From: Xanthostigma xanthostigma | Lineage: Eukaryota > Arthropoda > Insecta > Raphidioptera > Raphidiidae | Assembly: GCA_963575645.1 (NCBI GenBank) | Contig: OY754465.1 | Span: 46,154,401 to 46,218,400 of the forward strand | Length of the DNA stretch: 64,000 bases | Direction: 5' to 3' | Part shown: positions 1 to 11,454 of the stretch, in pieces | Position numbering within the stretch: the first letter of the stretch is position 1 | Layout of the letters: every line of letters begins with the position of its first letter | The notes under the pieces: model-generated | Database searches by the model: none | Seen by the model: the letters and a program-made list of their open reading frames with translations, nothing else | What the model was told of the DNA's origin: nothing | Position numbers and translations under genes: made by a program

Positions 1-734
1 TAAAAATTAAAGAAACTTAAAACAATTGAATCTTCGTAAAAGTTATAGTAGGTAATTAAGTTGGCGGCGACCTCAAATCTTTATTATTATTTTATACTTA
101 TTAGTTGCTTTGTTTGAAGGAATTTCAACTTTTTTTCTTTTTTTGTATAAAAATCTGTAAATGAATGTGTTCCTTGTACGTCAGGACACTCTGTAGATAT
201 TATTATACGTATCTAGGTTCGGTGTTTCCCCCTTAATCTGAGCTGCCTTCATCACCTCCTGGTCCCGACACGACACACTAGCTCATATAGCACAACCATA
301 CACAGACACTGCGCGATCCTTGAACTCCTCGGTGTAATAAGGGAGTTAATCACCATCGTCTTTGGCGTAAACTCCAAGTTGGTACATATGCCTCCAGTGT
401 TTGCATTTTGTATATATACATGGTGAAAGATGCATCGTATTTGTTGAATTTATAGAATGTTTACACACATTGGTAATGATCAACGACTCTAATTTGGAAA
501 CGGACAAAATTATTGTCAATTATAATGGAACGTCACACATGCTAGAATTTGATAACTTTGAACTTGAACAGTGCCGTATTCGTAAATAAACAATGTAAAC
601 CAACTTGTTCATTCTTGTTCATTGCAAACAAGACAAAAAAACAAAACAAACTAAAGACGCAGTACATGTAATAAACCTAGAAGTAATTCTATTGTACAGT
701 ACAGGGCCGCGCCGTAGTTTTTTCGTGAAAACGC
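1..734. other. No recognised gene; short open frames only
   Basis: No recognisable feature. A 62-codon plus-strand frame runs 401-589; its second half has mixed, non-repetitive residues but resembles no family I know. The minus strand is open for about 45 codons around 240-380. Both could be decayed transposon sequence. I see no promoter, splice pair or polyadenylation signal tying either to a gene. Confidence 0.4.
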
Positions 735-1250
735 CGGGATAAACCTCATGTGATTTGGTTCTCAGCTAAATTAATCGCAAATGGTTTTATTATATATTTT
801 AAACTTCATTAAGAAAATAGTGTCCATGGGCGCATAGCCTCTAAAACCCAATAGATTTTTAGCTACAGATATGTTTAGCCAGATTTCAGATATAGGGATA
901 TCTATTGAATTCACAATCTTAAAAAATCATAAGCTCTTGAAACATGTTTTCGAGTGTATTGAATCAAGATATGATGTAATTATTTTATACAGGTGACACC
1001 TTCCTACATTATTTAGTTTTCAACTATTTTTTTATTTCTAAAAAAAAGTACACAAGCCGAACATGGAACATGTTTGTGAATGAAATGGATATCCCTATGT
1101 CTAAAATCACGACAAACATATCTGTACCTAGCTAAAAATCTATTGGTTTTTATGCTAAGCGCCCATGGACAGTTTTTTTGTGATCTGTAATCTATAAAAT
1201 AAAGCCATCATCAACCGAGAACCAAATTCCATAAGGTTCGTGCGGGGTCC
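735..1250. repeat. Foldback repeat with ~180-bp diverged arms
   Basis: The left arm (about 735-915) is matched in reverse complement by the right arm (about 1075-1250), with a spacer of about 160 bases. Shared blocks include GTCCATGGGCGC, CAATAGATTTTTAGCTA and ATAGGGATATC. The arms are clearly diverged, so this is an old copy. No open frame spans it. The layout suits a non-autonomous foldback transposon; the superfamily cannot be told because no target duplication is evident. Confidence 0.7.
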
Positions 1251-2741
1251 TTTATTCATGACAAGTGTTTGGTAGTACTGTTTCCTGTACTGCCGTCCAG
1301 CGACGTCTGCACGTTTTCTTTTCGACACTGCCGCAGCTCTCACATTCGTTTTTAGGCTTATTGCATTCATTTCGAATTTCGATGCGAGATTTCCACTGAT
1401 TTTCTATAGTTCCGAGCATATTTACGAGTAGTTTAAGGCGACATTTTTAATTATTTTACTAATTTTCAATTTATAACCGATCTTCATTTATATTCCGGTG
1501 ACTATTTTTATTTTCTCACTTTAGGTCCTACTAGTGCTCGGCAAGTTTTTTGCGACATCCGAATCAACGTCCTACCTAAACGCGTTTCCAGGCAACATCA
1601 ATTTAAAACTTTACACAAAACTAATTCATGATTATCACGCGCATGCGCTTACACTCGTTCGACGACGTCACAGGTAGACAAACACGTACAGACATTCTCT
1701 ATCCCTTGTGGGCCCAACCGTTGTTAACGAATTATTAGTTTCGTATAGAGTTATTAGCGATTCAAAAGTGACGGTATTTTGTAACACAGAAAGTTCGACT
1801 GACTATCACTGTACTTAACAAGAGAATAGACTTTTTCACGTCAAATTATACATTTTAAACACCTTTGCTCAAACTACAATGACGACTTAGAGGATAATCG
1901 TTGCCGTTTGCGCGATAAAATTTGAAACCTATCCTGACACAGCTGTTCTGATTATTTATCGTTCTGAACGCAATGTTCTAAATTAAAGATTGGACGCTTA
2001 TGGGAAAGAGAAAGAAAGAAAAACTGTGATGTAACGATTCAAAACTTTTAGATTACATTGTACGTAGTTTAGAGGTAATAATTAGAATTGGGTATTTACT
2101 ATACTTGTCTATTTGTTTTGTCACGGCGCGTGTCAATTTTGGTTTTGGCATGTTGAACGACGCAGTGAAATAAAGAGAAAAATATGTTTTTTGTCTGAAA
2201 AAAGGCAGTAGGTTTTAAAAGGTTGAAATAGGATGTATTAAAAATAAGCTGTGAAAAAGTGTTGAATTATTTTCTTTAAACCACATCAGGGAGAATCTGG
2301 AGTACTTGGTGATCTACCGATCCAAATTTCTTTTTGCATGTGTCGTTTAATTGATTATTTTTCACTTTGTCAATCCCAATCACATTAAGATATCAGAAAT
2401 TTTCTGTGTGTACATTCTAAGATACCTTGTTAACAACAATTTTATAATAAAACATTCAAAATAAATATTTTAAATTGTTTATTAATTTTATTAAAATTTA
2501 TTTTAAATTATATTACGAGACGATTACGTGAGTTTATCCGAAAAAGTCCGAAGCTAATCGTTTCAGTGGTTAAAATGAATTTATTCAGTTGCGGAGTTGA
2601 TAATAATTTAAAAATTTGGTACGAAATTCCGGGTTTACGAAATCTTGGAATTTCGGTGTGGCAACCCCATTTTTAATCTACTTTCTTTAAATAAGTAGGT
2701 ATAAAAACATACCTTAATATATAAGAATTGTGTTTGTATTA
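1251..2741. other. Low-repeat stretch, no gene recognised
   Basis: I recognise no repeat family used elsewhere in the window. Part of it (1530-1740) is richer in G+C and CpG than its surroundings and holds the promoter-like motifs listed separately. No open frame of note is present. It may be unique intronic or intergenic DNA. Confidence 0.4.
1639..1670. promoter_or_regulatory. NRF1-like palindrome with nearby CRE half-site
   Basis: GCGCATGCGC at 1639-1648 is a perfect copy of the palindromic core bound by NRF1/EWG-type factors. GACGTCA follows at 1664-1670, which contains a CREB/ATF half-site. Both lie in a CpG-richer patch of otherwise AT-rich DNA. Short motifs arise by chance, and no TATA box or initiator is convincingly placed, so promoter function is only suggested. 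Confidence 0.25.
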
Positions 2742-2813
2742 GTACTAAATATTAATGTTTTTTTCTTCTATTTGTTTCAGGTGAGTTCAAATTTTACAAG
2801 ATATTTTGTAAGT
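2742..2813 (+). other. Candidate recursive splice site / 27-nt micro-exon
   Basis: A branch-point-like TACTAAA (about 2743) is followed by a pyrimidine-rich tract and TTTCAG ending at 2780. This directly abuts GTGAGT at 2781, so acceptor and donor touch as in insect recursive (ratchet) splice sites. A second strong donor, GTAAGTAT, begins at 2808, so the 27 bases between could alternatively be a micro-exon or recursive-splice exon with a length divisible by three. This would place the area in a long plus-strand intron. No flanking exons are visible. Confidence 0.35.
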
Positions 2814-3728
2814 ATTATTCCGAGTAATTAAGTTACTGATAATGGTTATTTTACCGGTAGTTTTCTAGTAATAACGAAATTATATCGAATAGAATTCATT
2901 TATGTTTCATGATTATCAATAGGTACATTAAACATCAGAATGACATTAGTGACTATAAATCCATTAGTGGCTACATAACGTTACTAAATGGGTCGTTTTT
3001 TTACATTTATAGTCCTCAGTTTCAAATAAATTAATTCCGGGAGTAAATTAAAATATCTAACGGATTTTTAGTTTTTCATTGAAAATGATAATAAATTGAA
3101 AATATTAATTGACAACTCTTGTTAGGTTGTACTGAAAATACCCAATAGGCATTTATTTGAACTTTTGATTGGGGACGCATGATTATTTGTATTTACCAGT
3201 ATATGTAATGCTTATTTTTAAATAGTTTTAGGAAAATTTCCAATTTGTCAATTACTGTTGAGTGTTGAAAATACACATGTTTGGTATATTTGTGTAGTAC
3301 AGATAACTCAATGAAGTGTACATTGAAAAGTGAACGTTGGGTAAATAATCCATGGTTACACTTTTGTATAACCAACGCAACCGTGTCAAAAGTGTCAACG
3401 CTTTTAAAACTGGAGCACGTTACCAAACGGCTGCTAGACACTTGCTCTCTCCGAAATCAGAGACAAAATTATTTCAAATTTATTAAGCTAAAATGAGCAA
3501 GAATAAAACCATTTTCAATTGATAAATTAGAGAATTCGCTAAGCGACCACTACTTTTTTGAAATATTATCTGATTTTCCCTAGCAGCAAAAAAATTACTC
3601 TTCCGAGAGAAATCCAAGCTAGCAGCATCGACAAAATTTTTATTCATTTAGCTTTTTTGTTATAACTATCGATTCATTTACGTTAATCGGATAAGTTAGT
3701 AATTGAAATCCAAGTATGTAGGTTTTTA
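2814..3728. other. No recognised feature; overlapping short frames
   Basis: AT-rich DNA. Overlapping frames on both strands around 3193-3496 (71 and 82 codons) match nothing I know and are mutually exclusive, so I treat them as chance. Confidence 0.4.
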
Positions 3729-3925
3729 CGGACGGTGTATATCCAAATCTTCATGTTTCCCGGGTGTGTAGGCAGGCCGTGGTTTATTGATATTTTTACC
3801 CGATGTTTCGTCTACAACTGCGGTAGACATTATCAAAGGCGATATGGCGGCGGGCGAAAACCCACTGGTAACACCTAAAATATATCGCGTTCCCCTGCAG
3901 CTGTGGAGCAGTATAATATATTGGG
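3729..3925 (-). repeat. Penelope-like (PLE) terminal-repeat fragment
   Basis: On the minus strand the sequence runs from a GATAATGTCTACCG block through GTAGACGAAAC to an ACCACGGCC block. The same order occurs twice at 18188-18545, so this is a dispersed family. GTCTAC pairs with GTAGAC just before GAAAC, a hairpin layout known from Penelope-like retroelement terminal repeats, some of which carry hammerhead ribozymes. Here the expected CTGANGA half reads TTGATAA, so a working ribozyme is doubtful. The assignment is by resemblance. Confidence 0.45.
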
Positions 3926-4133
3926 ACAACAAAACGAGGCATAGACATTGATACTAATCAACCACAAGTTCATGTTTGAAGAAACCAAAATTATAAATAG
4001 AACATCGAGTTATTAGCCGCATATATACAGAGAGGCCATATAAATACACAAACACACACTTAATTTCAACCGGAAAGAAGAAGGTTTGAATCTAAATAAA
4101 ATATGGGCACAACTACTGAGTCATACCAACCGA

Positions 4134-4262
4134 GTGGAACGACCAATCACAGAAGATCAAAGTGCAGACTACGACCGAGTAGAGAGCTGAGCATAAAAGA
4201 AGGAGGAACAACAGTCGTCGACCACAGCCTACAAGCCCGGAAACCAAGAAGATTTTGAATAA
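4134..4262 (+). repeat. Second PLE-like fragment, internally deleted
   Basis: The blocks GCAGACTACGACCGA and AAACCAAGAAGA match the flanks of the repeat copy at about 18355-18530. The stretch between them, which holds the GTAGAC-GAAAC hairpin in that copy, is missing here. It is probably a deleted relative of the 3729-3925 fragment. Confidence 0.4.
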
Positions 4263-4445
4263 TTGAAATGTTAGTCGAGTCGTATTATAAATTACATAAA
4301 TTGGTGCCACATTTATGTTAAATATAGAGTCTCGATTCACTTACTTGTTGCTTTATTGTAAACGGAGATTTGATTGATGTTTGGTCGGAGGTTAATTTCA
4401 GATCTCTCTCTTTCTTCACTGTACTCATTCATTACTTATGTATAC

Positions 4446-4460
4446 CTCTCTCTCTCTCTT
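4446..4460. repeat. (CT)n microsatellite
   Basis: A short uninterrupted CT dinucleotide run in otherwise unremarkable DNA. Confidence 0.85.
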
Positions 4461-5349
4461 GTACATAGTCATGGAGACGTGGAAGCCATTTATCTTGGCT
4501 TAATACACCAATCAGTTTACTACTTTCTGAACAATAATATTGACAACACATTACTGAATCTGGGGAGTATTGGAATTAATATTGTCAATTAATCTTGATA
4601 TATTACAGTCTCAGCAGAATAGTAATTAATTTTGTATGTATAATTAATTGTGTAGCTAGTATTCAATACAGCCTTCCTAGATTATCCGGAGACATATTAC
4701 GTTTCTGAAGAAGTTAAAAGTCCTCATCTACCTTCTTTGCTGAACGATTTTTTTTTTATTTTTGCAAGACTATTTAAATAGCATGGCGTTATCTACAACA
4801 AAATAAACAGTGTAAATATATCTATCCTGTCACTATAATAGATTACGCAATGATCGTGCAAAAGTCTACTGGACTAGACTACTAATTTTTTTATTGAGTC
4901 ATGAAGAACATCAAATTAATTGTTTTTATCATTTTTTGTTGTCATAATCTCAAATACGCATTAACACTACTTGATGAAACTTATAGTTTATAGAGAAGTA
5001 TCAATTATTCATAATTATCAGCGTCTCCCTTGCATTTTTTTTGCATACTTGGCAGACCTATCTCCAAATAAATTTTTGAACTAAAATCACAATCACATAA
5101 CGAATAAAAATGTGCGAATTAACGAAGACGCTTTTTAAAAATAATATTCTGTAATTTTGTAAATGACTCTGACGTGTTGTCGTGTTGTCAATGTATGTAC
5201 TTAGTTGATTATGGCTGTACTATTATCTTGTCCAAAGCTGGAGTAATTAACGTAACTGCGATTTAAAGCCTTCTGTGAACGTGACTTCTCAAACGCTTTG
5301 ATCTATTCCTAATACGGATTTATAACACATTAATAATATACAAATCTTT
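4461..5349. other. No recognised feature
   Basis: AT-rich DNA without a supported gene, RNA or repeat. A 72-codon frame at 4374-4592 runs through low-complexity sequence and is probably chance. Confidence 0.5.
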
Positions 5350-5495
5350 GATTAACGTCTGATTAGAACTCTTCAATAAATAAAATTATCGACCAATTTT
5401 TCAAACAATTTATATACCTATTAACAAAAAATATAATTAATACATTAACGTTTCGATCCGGATTTGGATCTTCTTCAGAACGGATTAATAATATA
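5350..5495 (+). repeat. Family D repeat, single arm
   Basis: Contains the family D order: GATTAACGTCTGATTAGAA, then ATCGACCAATTTTTCA, then AACGTTTCGATCCGGAT and TTCTTCAGAACGGA. Copies at 19192-19390 and 28088-28316 have the arm in both orientations, so this is half of a foldback. On the minus strand 5450-5478 reads CTGAAGA, a short stem (GATCC/GGATC), then GAAAC, which resembles a hammerhead ribozyme core. Confidence 0.7.
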
Positions 5496-5979
5496 ATTGT
5501 TATTGCGGCAGGAATAGGTCACAGACCTCTAAGGTCTCAAGAGGTCAGCATATTAACTTGGTAATTGTTGCCAACATTAGTATGTCGAATTTTCAAATTT
5601 TTTTGGAAGTTATTTTATTACCTCGAAAGTGCTATTTGTTGGTAATACCGATTAGACTAATTATAATATTGTAAATATTTAGTTTATTACTCATGCAGGA
5701 AAAGTAGTATCTTTACGCATTCTGTTACGGTTGAAAAGTAGCTGTTTTCATTTGCGTGCGGAAACTTTATTAATGTCAACGAAACAAACTATCATTTGAA
5801 GCAGATTTGAGGTTAAAATTTTTGATTATGGACTTTTATTCTTGACAATTTTAACAATTTTAACTGAATTTTCAACTGTTTAATGATTTAATTTAAATTT
5901 TTATTACCTACTTCTAATTTCTTTTTTTTAATTCGTAATAAAATTTTAATTTTAATTTAATTTAATTCCTAATAAAAAA

Positions 5980-6032
5980 TAGTATGTGCAACTCGTGCGG
6001 CATTGTCGCACTAGTTGCACAATATACTATTT
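5980..6032. repeat. Stem-loop around TGCAACT / AGTTGCA
   Basis: A near-palindrome pairs AATAGTAT...TGCAACT.GTGCG with CGCAC.AGTTGCA..ATACTATT around a loop of seven bases. The stem is roughly 20 bp with a two-base bulge. No poly-T run or flanking gene makes it a terminator; it is probably a small foldback remnant. Confidence 0.6.
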
Positions 6033-6443
6033 AATGTAGTTGTGCAGTAATTAGTAAAGATAAGTTATTAAAATTGCTAATAATCAATATTATTATACGA
6101 CTATTTTATTTGCTGTGTCATGTTTTAAATAAACTCAGTAGGTGTAAAATCGGGATATGAAGCTATCCCTGAAATTAGGCCTCACGGGATTGAAAAGTCT
6201 AGATAAGATGGTTGAATTGAGACAGAGAAGCATTCGCGATCTCACTGTGTGTTCAAAGATATTATAGCAATGCCATAAAATCACAAAGTTAATGTATTTG
6301 TAGAACGTTAACCCTGCGTAACTTATATGCAAAGAGAAGTACACGACTTTCAAATTATGTTTGTTTTTTTTTACATTTGTCACATGTAACGTTTATAAAA
6401 AAATTTCGAACGAAATTTCTAACGAAAAATCGATAGATAAGTC

Positions 6444-7101
6444 CAGTGGCGGTGCGTGAACATTTTAAATGGGCGTTCTGCAGGATCAACCAGAGATACT
6501 TCCTAACACGAGCTAGGAATGAGGGAGGGGATAATTGAATTATGAATCACATCCATCTTTACGATGTTTTAATTATTTTTTTCTTCAAAAACTGTTGACA
6601 ACAGTCACTAGTCACTACCTACTGCCATAAACCGTGTGTCGTGTCTCATGTATGCCTATGTACTGCATACGAGCCAAAGTCGTTAAAGAGATAGATTCAG
6701 TGGACAATTCTGACATGTGACAGTGATAGATGCTTATTGGTACTAACATACTGACGGTAAATGCAGCCCAAAGCCGATCTAAATAACACGCTATAACTCG
6801 TGGGTCAGAAGTTGCATGGTGAACACCGCGGGAGTATCTGATAATGACGTTTCATGTGCTGCTTCGGAGTGCAGAACAGCGCCGTAACGCATGAAAGTCT
6901 GGCACGCAGAACACACGCGTGTGTTGTGGTCTGCTAGTGGCTGTTAAACTTTGGCGTTGATTGTGTATCTGCAGTTACACCGCTTCCTATAACATTAAAT
7001 ATTGGTTAAATATGAAAAATATAAATTATTCTAAAATTATGAAAAACCTAAGATTTTAATTGTTCTGCAGCTCTGCAGCGCTTATAGAGGAACCGCCACT
7101 G
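6444..7101. mobile_element. hAT-type MITE, 658 bp, with 8-bp target duplication
   Basis: It begins CAGTGGCGGTG and ends CCGCCACTG, short terminal inverted repeats of hAT style. The eight bases outside each end are GATAAGTC (6436-6443) and GATAAATC (7102-7109), matching at seven of eight positions, as expected for a hAT target duplication. No transposase frame is inside, so it is non-autonomous. A second copy of the family, with its own 7/8 duplication, spans 36155-37960 and contains later insertions. Confidence 0.85.
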
Positions 7102-7109
7102 GATAAATC

Positions 7110-8275
7110 AATAAAATATCAATAGACATTTAACGTCTATTTTGCTAACAGATTTGCTTGCGGTATTATCGATTTTCAGTACAGATAGTAGTTCTGAATT
7201 AGTTATGACTAGCTTAGTGTTTTAAGAACAAATCATATCTATATCTATGAGAGAATCTTTTAGTCGTCATATAGCCTGAGATTTTCTTCCATCATCTTCG
7301 ATATAATACGTGAATAAAAGTACGTTTGTGGAACTGAATTTTAAACAGTCTGTAATGCCACGTTTATCGCTTATATTCAAGCTATTTTAAAATCTCTCAG
7401 CCACTTTTTGCAACATATTTTTTTAAATTATTGACTGACGTGAATAATTAGAGTTAGTTTTTAGAACATGCAAATAAGGTTCAAATAGTTAAAAACATTG
7501 CCATTATCGTATATAGTGTTTTGTATTCGAATATTTGCGTCTTCTCCGTTTTTGTAACTATTTTTTCATCTATACTGTAATAACAATAACACTATAATAT
7601 ACTTCTATATCTGTCCTTTTGAATTTAGCGCTCAAGTATAATCTCTCCATTAATACTAAATATGTTTTTGTGGCTTAATGTTCAGCAAAACTATGTGGTA
7701 AATAGTTTTTTACAGCTAAATATGTAATTCTAGTAGATATCAGTTTTTCACAAAGATGGTAATATTCCTTTAATGACGAAAAAATAAAAATTGGTCATTT
7801 TTCCAGGCTTCTCCCATGTTGTACGTACAAAAACCATAATTTTTAATTGTAATTATGTCATGTTTGGTGTGGTCAACGGTCTCCAAATTTTAATATCGTA
7901 TGTATTATGCATTCAATGACTCATAGTAAAAATTTTAAACACTTTTTAAAATGTTGCAATCGCGAGGCAACTACCTTAAATTGTACTCATCAAGATTGCG
8001 ACTTCAAGTTGGCCGGCTAATGTTATAAGCAGTGACTATCTCTATGAGACAGTTGTAATCCGGAGTAATTATAGGAAATTCAATTTTACCAGATTACTCT
8101 CAGATGTACGTTCCTCAGCTGGTTTCTCATTTCCTTATGTAATCGAGAAGTGATACAATTAGCACTTAATTGCGGTATTACGATTGTTGTGTCACACCAC
8201 GTATATCTATATTCTATAATGTAACATACATACTATAAAGCTGAACAGTAGAACTGACTTCTTTAGTCGCGAGCA
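7110..8275. other. No recognised feature
   Basis: AT-rich DNA with no supported gene or repeat and no reading frame worth reporting on either strand. Confidence 0.5.
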
Positions 8276-8735
8276 TGAAGTTTCGAACAAAAGTTACAGG
8301 GAATCAAGGGGGAAGAACAGTGATGTAGTTTTTTTTTCGTTTGTTGGAGGTGTCTCCAAAATATCAAGGTCACCTACACTTTCTTAAATACGACCCTGTA
8401 TTTTTTATCTAGGATTATTGTTCTTTGGGTCAAAGAGATCAACTCTTGTACCAAACATTTTTGGATTCGATGCCATCGTGAACCGCTGTTTGATTCTCAA
8501 TTCATCCCGTTTCCTATTTTGGTGGATTGTGTGAGTCGGAAAAACCCCTGAAAAAGTTTTTCCGACTCACACAATCCAAAGAACAATATTCCTAGATAAA
8601 AAATACAGGGTCGTATTTAAGAAAGTGTAGGTGACCTTGATATTTTGGAGACACCTCCAACAAACGAGAAAAAAACTACATCACTGTTCTTCCCCCTTGA
8701 TTCCTGTAACTTTTGTCCGAAACTTTGTTTTGAAA
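8276..8735. repeat. Family F foldback, ~150-bp arms
   Basis: The left arm (about 8276-8436) and right arm (about 8577-8735) are inverted copies sharing AAGGGGGAAGAACAGTGATG, GGAGGTGTCTCCAAAATATC and ACGACCCTGTATTTTTTATC. A diverged partial copy lies at about 11140-11400, so it is a dispersed family. The arms here are very similar, pointing to a fairly young or gene-converted copy. Confidence 0.8.
8524..8577. repeat. Perfect 22-bp stem with 10-base loop
   Basis: Bases 8524-8545 and 8556-8577 are exact reverse complements (core TGTGTGAGTCGGAAAAAC) around the loop CCCTGAAAAA. It sits just inside the right arm of the family F foldback. Confidence 0.9.
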
Positions 8736-9571
8736 ACCCTTCTTCTAAGAAATAAAAGTGTGTTCGGTGTTTAAAAAACTATACTGTATATGCATACGTA
8801 ATCTTGAATGATTAGAATTTCTGTATTATTGCTTGAAAGCTGCAAGTACTTAGTCATTCAAAGTACTCTAATACTATAAGCGGGCATACAAGGAGTATAT
8901 CATCATCTCGAGTAACATACACAACACGGTCATGTAATTATTCTCTATCCTCTCCCAGAATCCAGTAGCAGGCTAACAGGCCTCGTCTCATTTCCTCAGA
9001 TGCAGTGGCCCCTCATTACTCAATGTCTCAATTAATTAAACAGCGCATTAACTACAACCGTATTATCAAGTTAGAGATAGTGTGTTAGTTGTCAATTTAT
9101 CTTGCTATCTATTTGCGTCTATCAGCCATCTTGTAGAGAATGTATAATCACGGCACGTCGTTTGTAGGCCTTCACAAAGCTTTCGTTAATCTCTTGGCGA
9201 TTTCGTATAAAGTTTACGGTTATCGGCGCTGGATACGAGGAATAAGGATTACTGAAGGTATTGCCGACCGATGATTGAGATTGGAGGAGAAGATAATGCG
9301 AACGCTGCGCGCCGGTCTCATAAAAGTTTAATCTACTGACCTGGTGACAAACCATATTCGATGAGCAATTACTTTTATTGACTTGACGCACTTGACTTTC
9401 ATTATAATCTAAGCTCTTATATTATTTAGAGTTGAGGGCGTTTTCGATGCAACAAATGGAGCGCAAATACAATCTAACGCTTCGTTTAAATTTGTTATGT
9501 TGGTGTGTAGAATTTATGTGTACTATGTGCTTTGCGCGCCAGAGCTGTCTTTCGCTTATTCCAATAATTAA
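8736..9571. other. No recognised gene
   Basis: Around 9120-9540 the composition is slightly richer in G+C, with an 89-codon minus-strand frame (9122-9391) that matches nothing I recognise. The area could be unique intronic DNA. Confidence 0.35.
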
Positions 9572-9990
9572 GAGTATTCGTCCCTGCAAACACCCCCTGC
9601 AACCTTCATCTCAAATCTTTTCCCCTCGCCAAAAAACGGTTCGCGCTCTCCCGACGCTATTTTTAAAGCTAGAGGGTTCTGGTAAACGCCAAATGAAAGA
9701 CAAAGAATTAGACTACAGATCCTTCAGGCGAATTTTTTTTTAAAAAGTTTCGTCTACGTGTGAAATATTACGTAACTTATTATTTTTTTCAAAAGGTAGT
9801 AAGTTTTTTCAGGAATTTTTTTCAAAAAATTCGCCTGAAGGATCTGTAGTCCGATTCTTTGTCTTTCATTTGGCGTTTACCAGAACCCTCTAGCTTTAAA
9901 AATAGCGTCGGGAGAGCTCTAACCGTTTTTAGGAGAGGGGAAAAGATTTGAGATGAAGGGTGCAGGGGGTATTTGCAGGGACGAATACTC
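9572..9990. mobile_element. Family B MITE, TTAA target, ~165-bp inverted arms
   Basis: The element runs from GAGTATTCGTCCCTGC to GCAGGGACGAATACTC, 419 bp, with TTAA directly outside both ends (9568-9571, 9991-9994). The long arms share CCCCTGCA, AACGGTT, GGTTCTGGTAAACGCCAAAT and CTACAGATCCTTCAGGCGAA; a short spacer with ACGTAACTTATTATTTTT separates them. A TTAA target points to piggyBac-type mobilisation, though palindromic ends leave a TA target possible. Related copies are at 34850-35836 and 46258-46677 (420 bp). Open frames across the arms are chance translations of the repeat. Confidence 0.85.
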
Positions 9991-10175
9991 TTAAGAGTAG
10001 ATATCTTAGATAATTTAGGAAGGGAGAGATTCTATTCTATAAAATTTTATTAGATTAATTCAAGTTTCAAATACGTCCTAAAACTGTAAATGAAAATGAG
10101 GATCAGTTTGTATGTACGTTCGAGCAATTATTCTTGACGAATCGACCGGGTTATTTTCATACTGCGATGATACCT

Positions 10176-10925
10176 CGTTTTTAATCAAAGGAGAAAATCA
10201 CCAGCCTAGTTAAAGAACAACAACAAAAACTTCTAACACAAGCAGAAAACTTGTTTGTGGCAAATAAATTAAAAATTAATACCGAAAAAACAATTATACT
10301 TAACTTTGGGGTACTATTAAAACATACTTCAGTAAAATTTCTAAGAATACATGTCGATAATAGATTAAACTGGAATATCAATGTTGAAAAAATTAGCAAC
10401 AAACTTGCAAAACAACTATACTGCTTAAGAAGGCTTAAAAACATCGCTCCAGCACATTTATTAAGAACTGCTTATTTCTCAAACTTCCACAGCCTTCTTA
10501 GCTGTGGAATATTAATATGGAGAACAGCAAGTAGCGCTGAACGAATCTTTGAAACACAAAAAAAATCTATACGATTAATGTACAATCTTGGACAAAGGGA
10601 TTCATGCAGACCTGTTTTTAAATAACACAAAATTCTTACGTTAACTTCAATATATATCTTGGAAGCACTAAAACAAGTATGCAGTATCCAGTTTTCCCAA
10701 AAACGAAGAGCATGGCTTAAGCACAAGAAACAAGTCGGAGTTGAGAACTCCATACCATAGCAAATCAAGTACCCAACAATTTGTAGATTATTGGGGTCCA
10801 AACTTTACAAGTTTCCTGGAAAAATAAAGATATTAACATATAAACTTTACGTGGAACATGTAAAAAATATACTTACAAAAGAAGCTTTATATACTTTAGA
10901 AGAGTTTTTAAATTATAATTTTATG
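10176..10925 (+). pseudogene. LINE reverse transcriptase, C-terminal fragment
   Basis: An open frame from about 10176 to 10625 encodes the part of a non-LTR reverse transcriptase just after the catalytic FADD box. Visible family features are the ANKLKINTEKT segment, VKFLRIHVDNRLNW, the LRRLKNI block, the CGILIW motif and QKKSIRLMYNL followed by CRPVFK. The catalytic aspartates lie upstream and are absent. The frame breaks at 10623; later pieces in other frames carry the C-terminus. It cannot make an active enzyme. Assignment to a Jockey-like clade rests on remembered family patterns. Confidence 0.85.
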
Positions 10926-11078
10926 AATTTTATGTTATATGTGATTATTATGATTTAAATACATTTAATTGATGTTTAAATTTTTACTTATGAACTATTT
11001 TATCTATGTACACAATCTGTATTCCCGTGACACGTCATGACGTATTCCCTTGACAATAAATATTATTATTATTATTCG
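10176..11078 (+). mobile_element. Jockey-like LINE, 5'-truncated 3' end
   Basis: The reverse transcriptase C-terminal remnant is followed by a decayed tail domain and a 3' untranslated region ending in GACAATAAATATTATTATTATT, an (ATT)n tail. 5' truncation is normal for LINE copies. After the intact frame stops at 10623, similarity to the family continues in other frames to about 10925 (a KLYKFPGKI-like and an EALYTLEEFLNYNF-like stretch), so the coding part is frameshifted. Confidence 0.85.
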
Positions 11079-11139
11079 TATTGGCCGGTGCATTCTTGAA
11101 AACTAGTTGCATCCGATAATAATCGGGTTTGTAGGGGTT

Positions 11140-11400
11140 TTTCCGATTCATATAATCCACTAAAACAGGAAACATGGGATGAATTGAGAACTAAACCGCG
11201 GTTTAGTATTGGATCAAGTCGAAAAATGTTTGGTACAAGAGTTATTTCTTTGACACAAAGAATAATGATCCGAGATAAAAAAAATATGGATTTCTATTTA
11301 AAATAATGGAGGTGACCTTGATAACTCGGAGGCACCTTTCCCCTTGATTGCGTGCGACTTCTGTCCGAAACATTTTTTTTTCAAAAACCCTCTATAAAAT
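11140..11400 (+). repeat. Family F, second copy (partial)
   Basis: Shares GGGGTTTTTCCGA, ATGTTTGGTACAAGAG, GGAGGTGACCTTGATA and CCCCTTGATT with the right half of the foldback at 8276-8735. It is more diverged and lacks the second arm. Confidence 0.7.
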
Positions 11401-11454
11401 TAAACGGTGTTTGGGTTTTAAAATTTCACTTGTATACATAATGGAGCAAAAAAT

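Noticed and set aside
3193-3496. Opposed 71- and 82-codon frames
   Set aside because: They overlap on opposite strands, match no family, and lack gene signals.
9432-9743. 103-codon plus-strand frame
   Set aside because: It runs into the left arm of a family B MITE; the same frame recurs at 34749-35018 because the repeat does.
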